From assembly GCA_964399165.1 (NCBI GenBank), contig CAYNPO010000004.1, positions 1 through 64,000 of the forward strand: a stretch of 64,000 nucleotides of DNA, given 5' to 3'. Positions 36,277 to 45,405 of this stretch are shown in pieces. Made by a program: the position numbers and the translations under genes. Under the pieces are notes generated by a model that did not search any database, was not told where the DNA came from, and was given only the letters and a program-made list of their open reading frames with translations. Within the stretch, counting starts at the first letter, position 1, and each line of letters opens with the position of its first letter. Source of the stretch: UBA6144 sp964399165. Lineage in GTDB: Bacteria; Bdellovibrionota; Bacteriovoracia; Bacteriovoracales; Bacteriovoracaceae.

Positions 36277-37047
36277 ATGCGTATCATTTTGACCATTCTC
36301 GCCCAGTGTTGGCTCCTCCTGACGGTTCCCCTGGTTTTCTTGTTGGTGACTACCCCGGCGGTGCTGCTGGCCGTCCCTTTCCCACTTAAAACCCGCCTGA
36401 AGCTTGTGGGGCCCTTTTGGTGGTTTTTCGCCCGCTACGTCATCAAGTATGCCTGCTTTTGCCGGCTTTACGAGGAGGACCACCGCCCGGCCCACATGCG
36501 CTCCCAACCCCTCCAGGGCCTCTACATAGCCAATCACCAGAGCTCTTTAGACATTCCCTTGCTCATCAGTCAGTACCAAGTTTTGCCCATCATGAAGCGG
36601 GAGGTGCTCTACGTGCCAGTCCTGGGGTTGATGGCCTGGGCCTCAGGGGCCCTGGTCGTGAGCCGGGGCAAACGCGATTCCCGTAAGAAGGTTTTCGTCC
36701 AGGCTCGCCACCGGCTGGTGGATGAAAAGTACTCGGTCCAATACTACCCCGAGGGCACCCGCTCCAAGACGGGCCTGCCCAAACCCTACGACCAGCTCAA
36801 GGTCCCCCTGCTTCATTTGGCCTGGGAAGCCGGTGTCCATGTTGTTCCGGTCAGCATGTATGGCACCAAGGCGGTGTTGGCCGGAGGATTGGTACGGCCC
36901 GGCCTTCCTGTGGGGGTCATCACCCACGCCCCGCTCTTTCCCAAGGATTACCCGAACGCCAACGCCTTCGCCCGCGCTTGCTGGGCGAAAGTGGTGGAAG
37001 GCCATGACTCCCTCAAAGAGCGCTTAGGCGGGCCGCCGCAAAGTTGA
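36277..37047 (+). CDS. plsC: 1-acyl-sn-glycerol-3-phosphate acyltransferase (PlsC family)
   Basis: The 256 residues start with two hydrophobic segments. It carries the acyltransferase motifs NHQSSLDIPLL (NHx4D, about 86-92) and YPEGTRSKTG, with VVPVSMYGTKAVL near the end. It adds the second acyl chain in phosphatidic acid synthesis at the inner membrane. The ATG at 36277 is preferred to 36220. Its 3' end overlaps convergent truB by 35 nt, so each gene ends inside the other. Confidence 0.9.
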   Translation: MRIILTILAQCWLLLTVPLVFLLVTTPAVLLAVPFPLKTRLKLVGPFWWFFARYVIKYACFCRLYEEDHRPAHMRSQPLQGLYIANHQSSLDIPLLISQYQVLPIMKREVLYVPVLGLMAWASGALVVSRGKRDSRKKVFVQARHRLVDEKYSVQYYPEGTRSKTGLPKPYDQLKVPLLHLAWEAGVHVVPVSMYGTKAVLAGGLVRPGLPVGVITHAPLFPKDYPNANAFARACWAKVVEGHDSLKERLGGPPQS

Positions 37048-37951
37048 TCTCCACCAGCCATCGCCCGGCTTCAGAGCGGGCCAGCCCCAGCAATTCGCCT
37101 CCCGGGCCTTTGACCCAGGCGCGTTCCGGGGCGCCTTCCACCGCGTTCCAAGCCATGCCGTTGAGGAACCGGGTGACCTGGCTCTCCGGCAGGACCAACT
37201 CCGGATAAGGCAGCACTTTCTCCGGAGGAATGGCCGAGGCCACCGCCTCTCCCCAACGGGCAGGCATCAATGCGTCCTGCCACCGCATGTGGCCGATGGC
37301 CTCCCGCTGCAGGGCCACTAGGTGCCCTATGGTCCCCAATGCCTGGGCCATCTCGCTGAAAAGCGTGCGCACGTAGGTGCCCGAACTAACCGTTACGCGG
37401 ACGGAAAGGTACGGGAAGGACCAACGAACCACGTCTACGGCCAAAACTTGCCGCGCGACCTTCTCTTTAGGAATGTCCACCCCCTCACGCGCCCACGCAT
37501 GGAGAGGCCTTCCTTGAAATTTCGCGGCGGAGAATTTGTGGGGGGCCTGCCAGTACTCCCCGAGGAAGCGGTCACGCAACAGTTTTAGGATGAAGTCACG
37601 GTCGAAGCGGGCGATGGTCGAGGAGAGGTAAGCCCCCCCGTCCGTTTGGGTGACTTTTCCTTCCGGGTCGCCGGTGTCGGTTTCCACCCCCAGCTTTCCC
37701 ACGGCCAAGTAGGTCTTGGGCAAATCCGCATGGACGAGCTCGTTCAACCGGGTCGCGCCGCCGATTCCCACCAGGAAGACCCCGCACGCGAAAGGATCCA
37801 GGGTTCCGAAATGGCCGATCTTGCCGAAGCTTCCACGGGGGAGGTTTCGCTTGAAGTGGCGGACGACGTCGAAAGAGCCCATGCGGGCCGGCTTGAAGAC
37901 GTTGAAGACCAACGGGGGGAGCTGGGCCTCAGCCCTGTCCTTTCCCGTCAT
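37013..37951 (-). CDS. truB: tRNA pseudouridine(55) synthase
   Basis: The 312 residues have FNVFKPARMGSFDVVRHFK, then the catalytic-Asp motif GHFGTLDPFACGVFLVG, KTYLAVGKLGVETDTGDPEG and SVRVTVSSGTYVRTL. It makes Psi55 in the T-arm of tRNAs. It overlaps the rbfA stop by 23 nt. The usual rpsO and pnp genes do not follow; convergent plsC does. Confidence 0.95.
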   Translation of the reverse strand: MTGKDRAEAQLPPLVFNVFKPARMGSFDVVRHFKRNLPRGSFGKIGHFGTLDPFACGVFLVGIGGATRLNELVHADLPKTYLAVGKLGVETDTGDPEGKVTQTDGGAYLSSTIARFDRDFILKLLRDRFLGEYWQAPHKFSAAKFQGRPLHAWAREGVDIPKEKVARQVLAVDVVRWSFPYLSVRVTVSSGTYVRTLFSEMAQALGTIGHLVALQREAIGHMRWQDALMPARWGEAVASAIPPEKVLPYPELVLPESQVTRFLNGMAWNAVEGAPERAWVKGPGGELLGLARSEAGRWLVEINFAAARLSAL

Positions 37952-38291
37952 CGTTCTTCAAAAGGCGGGTGATCCGCTGTTCGTCCTCGTATTGCGAGTC
38001 GTACTCAAAATGCAGTTCCGGGATGTGGCGAAGTTCCAAACGCCCGGCCAACAGCGAACGCAGCTTTCCGCGCACACCTTCGAGGGCCTCTTTCACGTCA
38101 CCGCGCTTGCCGGAATCGAAGGTGTCCCACCAGACCTTGGCGTGATCGTACTCCTCGGTGAGTTCCACCTTTGTGACGGTGGCGAGGTTCACCCGCCCGT
38201 CGGCAAAGTCCCGCCGGAGAGCGGAGTTCAGGGCGTTGCGCATGAGTTCTTCATGCTTGGCCTTGCCGTGCTTATTACCCCGTCCCGCCAC
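37929..38291 (-). CDS. rbfA: 30S ribosome-binding factor
   Basis: The 120 residues have the RbfA KH-like fold: REDFADGRVNLATVTKVELTEEYDHAKVWWDTF, followed by LRSLLAGRLELRHIPELHFEYD. It acts in 16S rRNA 5'-end maturation and cold adaptation. It starts 13 nt after infB and overlaps truB, in the conserved nusA-infB-rbfA-truB order. Confidence 0.95.
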   Translation of the reverse strand: MAGRGNKHGKAKHEELMRNALNSALRRDFADGRVNLATVTKVELTEEYDHAKVWWDTFDSGKRGDVKEALEGVRGKLRSLLAGRLELRHIPELHFEYDSQYEDEQRITRLLKNDDGKGQG

Positions 38292-38304
38292 CGACTTCCC
38301 CTTG

Positions 38305-40962
38305 CTACAGCGTGACCTGGGCCGCGGTGTCGGCCAGGGTGCGCTTGCGCGTTTCCATCACATAGGCCTCGACCACGTCGTTCACGCGGACGTCGTTGAA
38401 ATTCTCCAGGGCCAGGCCGCACTCGTAGCCGTTCTTGACCTCGCGGACCTCGTCTTTGAAACGCTTGAGGGTGGAGAGCTTGCCGTCGTAGACGATTTTC
38501 CCGTCGCGCAACAACCGGATGCTGCAACCGCGTTCGATCTTGCCATCCACCACGCCTGCACCGGCGACCGTGCCGACCTTGGGAATGTTGAAGGTATCGC
38601 GGACCTGGGCGCGTCCGATGTAGACCTCGACGGTCTCCGGGGTCAGCATGCCTTCGAGGGCCAGCGTCAGGTCGTTGATCAGCTCGTAGATGATGGAATA
38701 AGTCTTCACGTCCACGCCCTTCTCCTCGGCCAGACGGCGGGCGGAGGTGACGGGACGCATGTTGAACCCGATGATATAACCCTTGGTGGAGGAAGCCAGC
38801 ATGACATCGTTGTCCGTGATGGCGCCCACGCCCCCGGCGATGACTTGCACGGAGACTTCCTGGTTCCCGAGTTTCTCCACAGCGTTCTTGATCGCCTCGA
38901 AGGACCCCTGAACGTCGGTGCGGACAACCAGTTTGAGGACCTTCTTCTCACCCTCGTTGGTGGGGGCCTGCGCGAAGAAGTCCTCCAGGGACACCTTGGC
39001 GGCGGTTTCGCCGGTTTGGGTGAGCGCCTTGCGCTCGTCGGCGCGGTTCTCGGCGATCTTCTTCGCCTCACGTTCGTTTTTCACCGCGTTCATGATGTCG
39101 CCCGGGTTCGGGACCTCTTCCAGGCCGAGTACCTGCACGGGGGTGGAGGGGCCCACGCTGTCCACCAACTTCCCTTGGAAGTCCATCAGCGAGCGGGCGC
39201 GGCCGGCGGTCTCGCCCACCACGATGGCGTCACCCTTGGTGAGGGTGCCCTTCTGGACCAGCACGGTGGCCACGGGACCGCGGCCCGTCTCTATTTTGGA
39301 TTCAATGACCACGCCTTCAGCGGGACCCTTGGGGTTTTCACGCAATTCCATCATTTCGGCCTGCAGCTGGATGTTCTCAAGGAGGCCATCCACCCCGGCG
39401 CCTGTGAGTGCGGAGACGGGGACGTAAATGGTCTCTCCGCCCCACTCTTCCGGAGTAAGGCCGTGTTCCATCAGGCCTTGCTTTACCTTGTCGGGGTTGG
39501 CCCCCGGCTTGTCGATCTTGTTCACTGCCACGATCATCGGCTTGCCGGCGTTACGGCAGAACTTGATGGACTCCACCGTCTGCGGCATCACGCCGTCGTC
39601 GGCAGCCACCACGAGGACCACGATGTCGGTGACGTCCGCGCCGCGCTGGCGCATGTTCGCGAAGGCGGCGTGGCCGGGAGTATCGAGGAAAGTCAGCGGA
39701 AGGCCCTTAACCATGACCTGGTAGGCGCCGATGTGCTGGGTGATCCCGCCGGCTTCGCCGGAGGCGACCTTGGCCTTGCGAATGTAATCTAGAAGCGATG
39801 TTTTCCCGTGGTCGACGTGGCCCATGATGGTGATGACCGGGCTGCGCAGGGGGAAGGCGCTCTTGTCCTCGCCGACCGGCTTGCCGATGATCTTGTCTTC
39901 GTTGAAGGCAACATCCTCTACGCGATACTGCCAGAGGGCGGCGATTTCGGAGGCAAGCTTCACGCCGATGTAGTCGCCGGGGCTGACCAGGAGGTTCAGT
40001 TCCATCACCTTGTTGGCGAAGACGTCGAACCGCACCGCCAACTTGTTGGCGAGTTCTTCGGCGGTCACCACGCCATGCACTTCCACGAAGCGCTTGGCAT
40101 CCTTGACCTCGGTGATGCGGGTTTGCTGGGTCGGTCCGCTGTAGACCTTCTTTTTCTTGGCAGGGGTGTAGATGGTCCGTCCCACGAGGGCGGAGGCGAA
40201 CTTGAGTTCCTCATCCGCGCGCATCATGGTCAGGTCTTTGCTCTTGCCCGCGACGGCCCCGGCTTTCTTGGAGACCATGGCGGCGAGATCACCCATGCGT
40301 TTCTTGGAACGGTCGTCGTCGTCGGCGTCCATGGGGGCGAGCCCACCGGTGGCGGCCCCGGTCCCGGAGCTCGAGGGCTCGGGCTTCTCAGGAACGAAGA
40401 TCGGCGTGAAAGAGTGCATCTTCTCCTCGAAGTAGTCCTTCTTGGAGACGGGCTTCACGACGCCGGAAGCAGCTTCCTCGCGGCGCTGCTCGGCCACAGC
40501 GGCGGCATGGGCGGCGGCGGCGGCGGCTACTTCCTTGGCCTCGGCTTCGGCCTTCTTCTCGTCCTCTTTCTGTTGCTTGGTCTTGCGTTTGACCATGACG
40601 GAACGGGGCTTACCATCCGCGTCCTCCCCGGCCTCGAGGGCTGCCTCGACGGGCGCCGCCGCCACCGGAGCGGGCGCTTCCTCGACCACAGGGGCTGGCG
40701 TCTCTTCCACGGGAGCGGCGGGGGGGGCGGCTTCCTCGGCCACAGGCACGGCCTTCTTGATGACTTTTTTCACCACCGCTTTCTTGGGTGGGGCCGCCAC
40801 TTGCTTGGTGGTGTCGAAGGCGGCGCGCGCCTTGGCGACATCCTCATCGGACAGGGCCACCATGTGGTTGCGGACGTTCATCCCCAGGGATTTGAGCTTC
40901 TCGACCAAGTCGATGGCCCCGATCCCTAATTCACTCGCCAGCTCGTATACCTTCTTCGACAT
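38305..40962 (-). CDS. infB: Translation initiation factor IF-2
   Basis: The protein has 885 residues. The N-terminal IF2_N helix (KKVYELASELGIGAIDLVEKL) is followed by an Ala/Pro/Glu/Lys-rich linker (about 55-260). The G domain begins near 380 (GHVDHGKTSLL, DTPGHAAF, NKIDKPGA), followed by domains II, III and C2 (ending NDVRVNDVVEAYVMET). It brings fMet-tRNA to the 30S subunit. I chose the ATG at 40962, preceded by GGAG, over 40974. It sits 47 nt after nusA. Confidence 0.98.
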   Translation of the reverse strand: MSKKVYELASELGIGAIDLVEKLKSLGMNVRNHMVALSDEDVAKARAAFDTTKQVAAPPKKAVVKKVIKKAVPVAEEAAPPAAPVEETPAPVVEEAPAPVAAAPVEAALEAGEDADGKPRSVMVKRKTKQQKEDEKKAEAEAKEVAAAAAAHAAAVAEQRREEAASGVVKPVSKKDYFEEKMHSFTPIFVPEKPEPSSSGTGAATGGLAPMDADDDDRSKKRMGDLAAMVSKKAGAVAGKSKDLTMMRADEELKFASALVGRTIYTPAKKKKVYSGPTQQTRITEVKDAKRFVEVHGVVTAEELANKLAVRFDVFANKVMELNLLVSPGDYIGVKLASEIAALWQYRVEDVAFNEDKIIGKPVGEDKSAFPLRSPVITIMGHVDHGKTSLLDYIRKAKVASGEAGGITQHIGAYQVMVKGLPLTFLDTPGHAAFANMRQRGADVTDIVVLVVAADDGVMPQTVESIKFCRNAGKPMIVAVNKIDKPGANPDKVKQGLMEHGLTPEEWGGETIYVPVSALTGAGVDGLLENIQLQAEMMELRENPKGPAEGVVIESKIETGRGPVATVLVQKGTLTKGDAIVVGETAGRARSLMDFQGKLVDSVGPSTPVQVLGLEEVPNPGDIMNAVKNEREAKKIAENRADERKALTQTGETAAKVSLEDFFAQAPTNEGEKKVLKLVVRTDVQGSFEAIKNAVEKLGNQEVSVQVIAGGVGAITDNDVMLASSTKGYIIGFNMRPVTSARRLAEEKGVDVKTYSIIYELINDLTLALEGMLTPETVEVYIGRAQVRDTFNIPKVGTVAGAGVVDGKIERGCSIRLLRDGKIVYDGKLSTLKRFKDEVREVKNGYECGLALENFNDVRVNDVVEAYVMETRKRTLADTAAQVTL

Positions 40963-41009
40963 TTTCTTCTCCAAAAAACCTTTCTAAGACCTCAGGGAAC
41001 CGACCACGC

Positions 41010-42446
41010 TCACTTAAGTTTGAACGCCGCCAGCTCCTCCCGCAGTCGTTTTTCCGCCTCGGAAAACTTGTCCGGAGTGGAAGCGGGGGCACCGCCCGCT
41101 GTCGCCGCGGCCCCGGGGGCACGGTCCTTGCGGACCAGAGAGTTGGGTTGCGGCACGGCAGAAGCGGAAATGATCTCCCCATCCATCTCGATGTCGGACT
41201 TGATCTCGGGATTCTCCAAGGCCTGGGCAGCCAACTCAACCAACGCCTTGGCGTCAGGAGAAGTGCGGCCAGTCACGCGGGCCACCAGCTCGGGCTCGGT
41301 GGCGCTCAAGTCGACAATGCTCATGATGCCGCTCTGGACGAGGACCTGCGCAGTGGCTTCGTTCATCCCAGCCAGTTGCATCAAGTTTTCCACGGCAAGC
41401 TTCACGCGCTCCTGCAGTTTGGATTTGGAAATGATGTTGATCTTCCAGCCGGTCAGCATGGCGGCGAGGCGCACGTTCTGACCGCGACGGCCAATCACCA
41501 GGCTCAGCTGGTCCTCTTCCACGATCACCTCAAGTGTGTGCTCGGCATGGTTGATCATGATGGACTGGATGTCGGCAGGCCGCAGTGACTCGCGGGCGAA
41601 GGTCTCCACGTCCTCGTTGTAGCGGACGATGTCGATCTTCTCGCCCTGGAGCTCATTGACGATGGTCTGAACGCGGGACCCCTTCATCCCCACACAGGCG
41701 CCGACGGGATCGATGTCGCGGTCAGTGGAGAGCACGGCGACCTTGGCGCGGAAACCCGGCTCGCGGGCACAGGCTTTGATCTCGATGGTGCCGTCGAGGA
41801 TCTCGGGGACCTCGTTCTCGAAGAGTTTCACCAGGAACATGGGGGCGGTGCGGGTCAGGCGGATTTCGGGACCGCGGGAGGTCATGACCACCTCGGAGAG
41901 GTAAGCCTGGATGCGGTCACCCGGCTTGAAGGCTTCGCCGAAAATGATTTCGCGCTTGGGCAGAATGGCGTCGGCCTTGCCAAGATCTACGATCACGTTG
42001 CCCTTTTCAAAGCGGCGGGCGATGCCGGTGACCAGGTCGCCTTCGCGGTGCTTGAACTCGGCGAACAGGATGTCGCGCTCGGCGTCGCGCACCTTCTGGA
42101 AAATGATTTGCTTGGCGGTCTGGATGTCGACGCGGCTGAAGCCGGGATTGTCGATCTTGATACCGAGCTGGTCGCCCATCTCGCAGGCATCGTCCAGTTT
42201 TTGCGCGTCCTGGAAGTCGATCTCGACAATGGGGTCTCGCACTTTATCCACTACGTTCTTGTACTGGTAGATCTCGACCTCGCCGTCGCCCTCGTTGTAG
42301 CGGGCCTCGTACTCGCCCTGGATGCCGAATTTCTTGCGGGCGGTGACCAGGAATGCCTGCTCGATCGCGCCGATGATGATTTCTTTCTTGATGCCCCGGT
42401 CTTTGCCGAGTTGCTCGATCACACGTCCCAGCTCTGAAAAGTTCAC
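41010..42446 (-). CDS. nusA: Transcription termination/antitermination factor NusA
   Basis: The 478 residues have the N-terminal polymerase-binding domain (MNFSELGRVIEQLGKDRGI), S1 domain (about 135-200, GDLVTGIARRFEKGNVIVDLG) and KH1/KH2 (about 205-345: DPVGACVGMKGSRVQTIVNEL, VIGRRGQNVRLAA). A helix-hairpin-like tail (about 360-420) and a low-complexity end follow. It promotes pausing and intrinsic termination. The start overlaps the rimP stop by 4 nt. Confidence 0.97.
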   Translation of the reverse strand: MNFSELGRVIEQLGKDRGIKKEIIIGAIEQAFLVTARKKFGIQGEYEARYNEGDGEVEIYQYKNVVDKVRDPIVEIDFQDAQKLDDACEMGDQLGIKIDNPGFSRVDIQTAKQIIFQKVRDAERDILFAEFKHREGDLVTGIARRFEKGNVIVDLGKADAILPKREIIFGEAFKPGDRIQAYLSEVVMTSRGPEIRLTRTAPMFLVKLFENEVPEILDGTIEIKACAREPGFRAKVAVLSTDRDIDPVGACVGMKGSRVQTIVNELQGEKIDIVRYNEDVETFARESLRPADIQSIMINHAEHTLEVIVEEDQLSLVIGRRGQNVRLAAMLTGWKINIISKSKLQERVKLAVENLMQLAGMNEATAQVLVQSGIMSIVDLSATEPELVARVTGRTSPDAKALVELAAQALENPEIKSDIEMDGEIISASAVPQPNSLVRKDRAPGAAATAGGAPASTPDKFSEAEKRLREELAAFKLK

Positions 42447-43024
42447 TCGCGGTCTCCTTGTCTCGGGCCTTGGCCCTGTTCTTTCTCGTTTTGAGTCGCT
42501 TTCTGCATCAGGGCCCCGAAGTCCGGGTCCAGCCCCGCTTTTTTGATCTGCGCGAAGGGAATCTTCACGTCTTTCCCGTCTACCACCAACACGACAGAAG
42601 CCGGGGTCGCCTCTTTCAGTTCCCCCCGGAATTTCTTGGCCGAGGCGAGGGCCTTGGGCAAACCGGGATTAGCAACGGCGTCAAGTTGGCCCGTGATCAC
42701 CACCTCGTGCACCTCACCCAGGCCCATTTGGAAGTGTGCCAGGGAGTTCACGTGGCGGTACACGCCGGGAGACCCAACCTCAAGCACAACCTCTTCCGGG
42801 ATCCACTCCTCGGACTCGAAAGCTGGCGTGAGAGCATTGTCGACTTTCACACAGTCCTCAATGACGGCGCTCTTGGTGGCCGGATCCATGATGTAGAGCC
42901 GCAGCAGTTTCTGCGACGCCAAGTACTCCAGGTCATAGAGCAGGTAACCAAGGGAACGCACCACCGGCCCACAAAGGTCGTGGAATTTTTTTTCCGTTCC
43001 GGTTCTGGCTTTCGTTACATCCAT
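42443..43024 (-). CDS. rimP: Ribosome maturation factor RimP
   Basis: The 193 residues match RimP: LCGPVVRSLGYLLYDLEYL, LLRLYIMDP, EDCVKVDNAL and EVGSPGVYRHV. It acts in 30S assembly. The ATG at 43024 best fits the family N-terminus but has a T-tract, not a Shine-Dalgarno sequence, immediately before it. It leads the rimP-nusA-infB-rbfA-truB operon. The C-terminal tail (about 165-193) is charged and Gln-rich. Confidence 0.92.
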   Translation of the reverse strand: MDVTKARTGTEKKFHDLCGPVVRSLGYLLYDLEYLASQKLLRLYIMDPATKSAVIEDCVKVDNALTPAFESEEWIPEEVVLEVGSPGVYRHVNSLAHFQMGLGEVHEVVITGQLDAVANPGLPKALASAKKFRGELKEATPASVVLVVDGKDVKIPFAQIKKAGLDPDFGALMQKATQNEKEQGQGPRQGDRE

Positions 43025-43027
43025 TGC

Positions 43028-43060
43028 AAAAAAAAAGGGCGGATTCTGAGATCCACCCTT
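43028..43060 (-). terminator. Intrinsic terminator / possible attenuator abutting rimP start
   Basis: On the minus strand AAGGGTGGAT and ATCCGCCCTT form a 10-bp stem (one G-U pair) around CTCAGA, followed by nine T residues. The T-tract ends 3 nt before the rimP ATG. It lies 57 nt past the GNAT stop, so it could end that transcript or attenuate the rimP-nusA operon. Confidence 0.85.
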
Positions 43061-43116
43061 AACTGCCCTACGCGTTTATGAGTAGGCGCCTTTAGTAACA
43101 CGTCATGATTGGGAAA

Positions 43117-43587
43117 TCAAATAGATGACCCCAGCTGCCGCTCCATGATCCAGGCATCGCCCCCATTGCTGTAAAACCCGACGACTCTCCGCAGCAAGAC
43201 GCAGCCTCTACGCTGGTAAAAAGACTGGGCTTGCCCGTTGTCCGTCCCCACTTCGAGGAAAATCTTTTGGATGCCCATTTCGCGCAGCGCAACCTCTTGC
43301 TCGGCCCAAAAAGTGGCTGCAGTCCCCCCTTGGCGGGACTCAGGCCTGACCACCAATTTGAGCAGATGGCCCAATTTCTCCCATGGGGAAAGGCGGTACA
43401 GCGCAAATCCCAATAATTCTCTTCCCTCGCGCAGCTCAAACAAAAGGTCATGAGGCGCTTTGAGGCCCTCCCACTGGGCGCGAGTCCAAGGATTGGGCAT
43501 GTGGGCGGCGTCCAAGGCCAGCACCGCCTCACCCCAAGGAGAAGCAGGATCCAGGGTATGCCCACGCACGGTGATCCGGCTCACCAA
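43117..43587 (-). CDS. GNAT N-acetyltransferase (RimI-like)
   Basis: The 156 residues show the GNAT fold: LLGFALYRLSPWEKLGHLLKLVVRPESRQGG (motif A with Arg-x-x-Gly-Gly), KIFLEVGTDNGQAQSFYQRRGCVLL (motif B). It resembles RimI enzymes that acetylate protein N-termini; the substrate here is unknown. It overlaps the preceding exported-protein gene by 7 nt and is followed by the rimP leader terminator. Confidence 0.85.
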   Translation of the reverse strand: MVSRITVRGHTLDPASPWGEAVLALDAAHMPNPWTRAQWEGLKAPHDLLFELREGRELLGFALYRLSPWEKLGHLLKLVVRPESRQGGTAATFWAEQEVALREMGIQKIFLEVGTDNGQAQSFYQRRGCVLLRRVVGFYSNGGDAWIMERQLGSSI

Positions 43588-44219
43588 AAGTTCTCGTGGG
43601 ACATCTGTTTGTCCAGGGAGTCCACGAAGAGGTCTATGGAGTGGAAACGCTTATCCCTGCGCTCGGCATCGGCGCCGGGTCTTCCCTGTCCATAACGGGA
43701 GCGAAGGTACACCTCCACCCGCAGCCAGCGGCGAAACGAGGCGCGCATCTGTCCCCGGGTGGCTTCCGCCGAGGGACATCCCTTGGCCTTCAGAACCTCT
43801 TTCTCCAGTGCCGGAGCCAGGGTTACCTCTTGGGTGTCAACGTACGCCAAAAGTTTCCACACCCGCCTGAGGGAGGCCAAGAAAATGGTAGTGGGAACGC
43901 TGGAGGCCAGCGGAGTCTTCAATCCGGCCAGCACGTCTCGCTCGTGGCGCAGTTTCACCAAATAGCCCTCGCCGAGGTACTCCAGCAGGAGGGAATCCGG
44001 GAAACGGCAACCAATGGCCGTGAGGTCATCGGCGGCCTGTCCCAGATCCCGCGCCCCCACCACCTGGTCACCCACGCGGAATAGGAAGCGGTCGCCCTCT
44101 GCTAGCGCCGGGGCGGTGATGAGGAGCGCGACGAGGAAGGCCCTAAACCGGGGAGCTAATCTCGATGTTCCCGATCTTTTTCTCTTTGATGTAGTCATTC
44201 TCGCGGTGGAAACGGGCAT
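43581..44219 (-). CDS. Exported protein of unknown function
   Basis: The 212 residues have a basic N-terminus and a signal-like segment (about 27-42, FRAFLVALLITAPALA). The mature part starts EGDRFLFRVGDQVVGARDL, reminiscent of the first strand of SurA/PpiC-type chaperones, and then is helical (RVWKLLAYVDTQEVTLAPALEKEVL). No catalytic motif is visible. Its 5' end lies 77 nt inside the regulator gene, so either the start is further in (ATG at 44198) or the genes overlap deeply. Confidence 0.6.
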   Translation of the reverse strand: MPVSTARMTTSKRKRSGTSRLAPRFRAFLVALLITAPALAEGDRFLFRVGDQVVGARDLGQAADDLTAIGCRFPDSLLLEYLGEGYLVKLRHERDVLAGLKTPLASSVPTTIFLASLRRVWKLLAYVDTQEVTLAPALEKEVLKAKGCPSAEATRGQMRASFRRWLRVEVYLRSRYGQGRPGADAERRDKRFHSIDLFVDSLDKQMSHENFW

Positions 44220-45405
44220 TCACCCGGGGATTAAAGGTGTACCCGTCCTTGCCGCGCAGGATGTACTGCCGCTTGCCGTTCTTCGGTTCGATCAGTTTAC
44301 GCAGGCGGGAGATGCTGGTGTAGATGAGTTTATCGTGGATCAACGGATTGTACTCGTCCTTCCAGATCATCTTCGCGAGGTCTTCCTTGTTGTAGTAGGT
44401 CCCAGGGGTCTGGGCGAGCAGGAAGAGGATCTCGAGCAACACGAAGCGGTGCTTGAAGTCGATGACCCCGAGGCTCTTCTCGTGGATCACGCGGTTATGG
44501 CGGTCAAGATAGAGGTCCACGCTTGAGTCGTTGACGTCTTCCACCTCGGCAAGGATGAGCTGCTTGAGGCGGGGGAAGTTGTCGTCGTCGGTGGACTGGA
44601 GGGCGAGGTTGAACAACAGAAGGGCCTTGGAGAACTCGCCCATCTTCTTGAGGGCCGCGCCCTGGTTGAGCAGCACGTAGTTGTGCATGTTCCAGCAGCG
44701 CTTGGCATGCAGGAGCTTCAGCGCGCTCTCGTAATGCCCCATGGCCTCGCCATGTTGGCCCAACTCGCGCAGGATGTTGCCCCATAAGAGGTGCATGCTG
44801 CCCTTGAGATAACCTTTCTTGAGGATGTTCAGCAGCTCGTTGAGCTGGGTCACGGAGTTGAGGGCCTCCGCGTGGTGGCCCATGTTATGGGCGTTAGTGG
44901 CAAGGGCGAAGAGCGACTTGGCCATCAGCTCGGGATCATTCTCCATCTGCGCTTTGCGATGGGATTGCTGAAAGTTCTTATGGGCTTCCGCGAAGTCGCC
45001 CTTGTATGTGGCCCCAACACCCAGGTTGTAGAAGTATTCGGCGTTGAGAGTCGGGAGCGACGCCACCATTTGGTCCAGCAGGTCCATGGACAGCTGGATG
45101 AATTTGTTACCCTCGGTCTCATTGAGCCCTTCGGAGTAAATGCGGATCAAGAAACCGTAGATTTTGAACACCGCGGAGGCGTCCTGGGGAAGCTCGGTGC
45201 GCTTGAGCGCGGCGAGGAAGTACTCTTCGGCCTTGGCGAAGTCCGCCTTGTCGTAAAAGACCTTAGCCAAGCGGTAGAAGCCTTGCCCTTCGAGCCGGGA
45301 GGAGTCCTGTGGGAGATGCGCGAGGAAGCGGTCGTCTTTCTCGAGGTCCACCATGGACTTCGCCATGCTGGTCTCGATCTGGGAGTCACGATCCTCGGGT
45401 GCCAT
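44143..45405 (-). CDS. TPR-repeat protein with C-terminal OmpR-type winged-helix domain
   Basis: The 420 residues start at ATG 45405, preceded by AAGGAG; the frame upstream to 45501 is unsupported. About 35-300 consists of tetratricopeptide-like helical pairs (FYRLAKVFYDKADFAKAEEYF, YFYNLGVGATYKGDFAEAHKNF). The C-terminal 110 residues form a winged helix (LEILFLLAQTPGTYYNKEDLAKMIW, IYTSISRLRKLIEPKNG, YILRGKDGYTFNP), as in Trans_reg_C regulators. There is no receiver domain. It is probably a transcription factor controlled by protein-protein contacts. It is divergent from thrS. Confidence 0.83.
   Translation of the reverse strand: MAPEDRDSQIETSMAKSMVDLEKDDRFLAHLPQDSSRLEGQGFYRLAKVFYDKADFAKAEEYFLAALKRTELPQDASAVFKIYGFLIRIYSEGLNETEGNKFIQLSMDLLDQMVASLPTLNAEYFYNLGVGATYKGDFAEAHKNFQQSHRKAQMENDPELMAKSLFALATNAHNMGHHAEALNSVTQLNELLNILKKGYLKGSMHLLWGNILRELGQHGEAMGHYESALKLLHAKRCWNMHNYVLLNQGAALKKMGEFSKALLLFNLALQSTDDDNFPRLKQLILAEVEDVNDSSVDLYLDRHNRVIHEKSLGVIDFKHRFVLLEILFLLAQTPGTYYNKEDLAKMIWKDEYNPLIHDKLIYTSISRLRKLIEPKNGKRQYILRGKDGYTFNPRVNARFHRENDYIKEKKIGNIEISSPV

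Noticed and set aside
38158..39792. 544-aa plus-strand open frame opposite infB
   Set aside because: Shadow of infB codon bias; no known motif in it and infB is certain.
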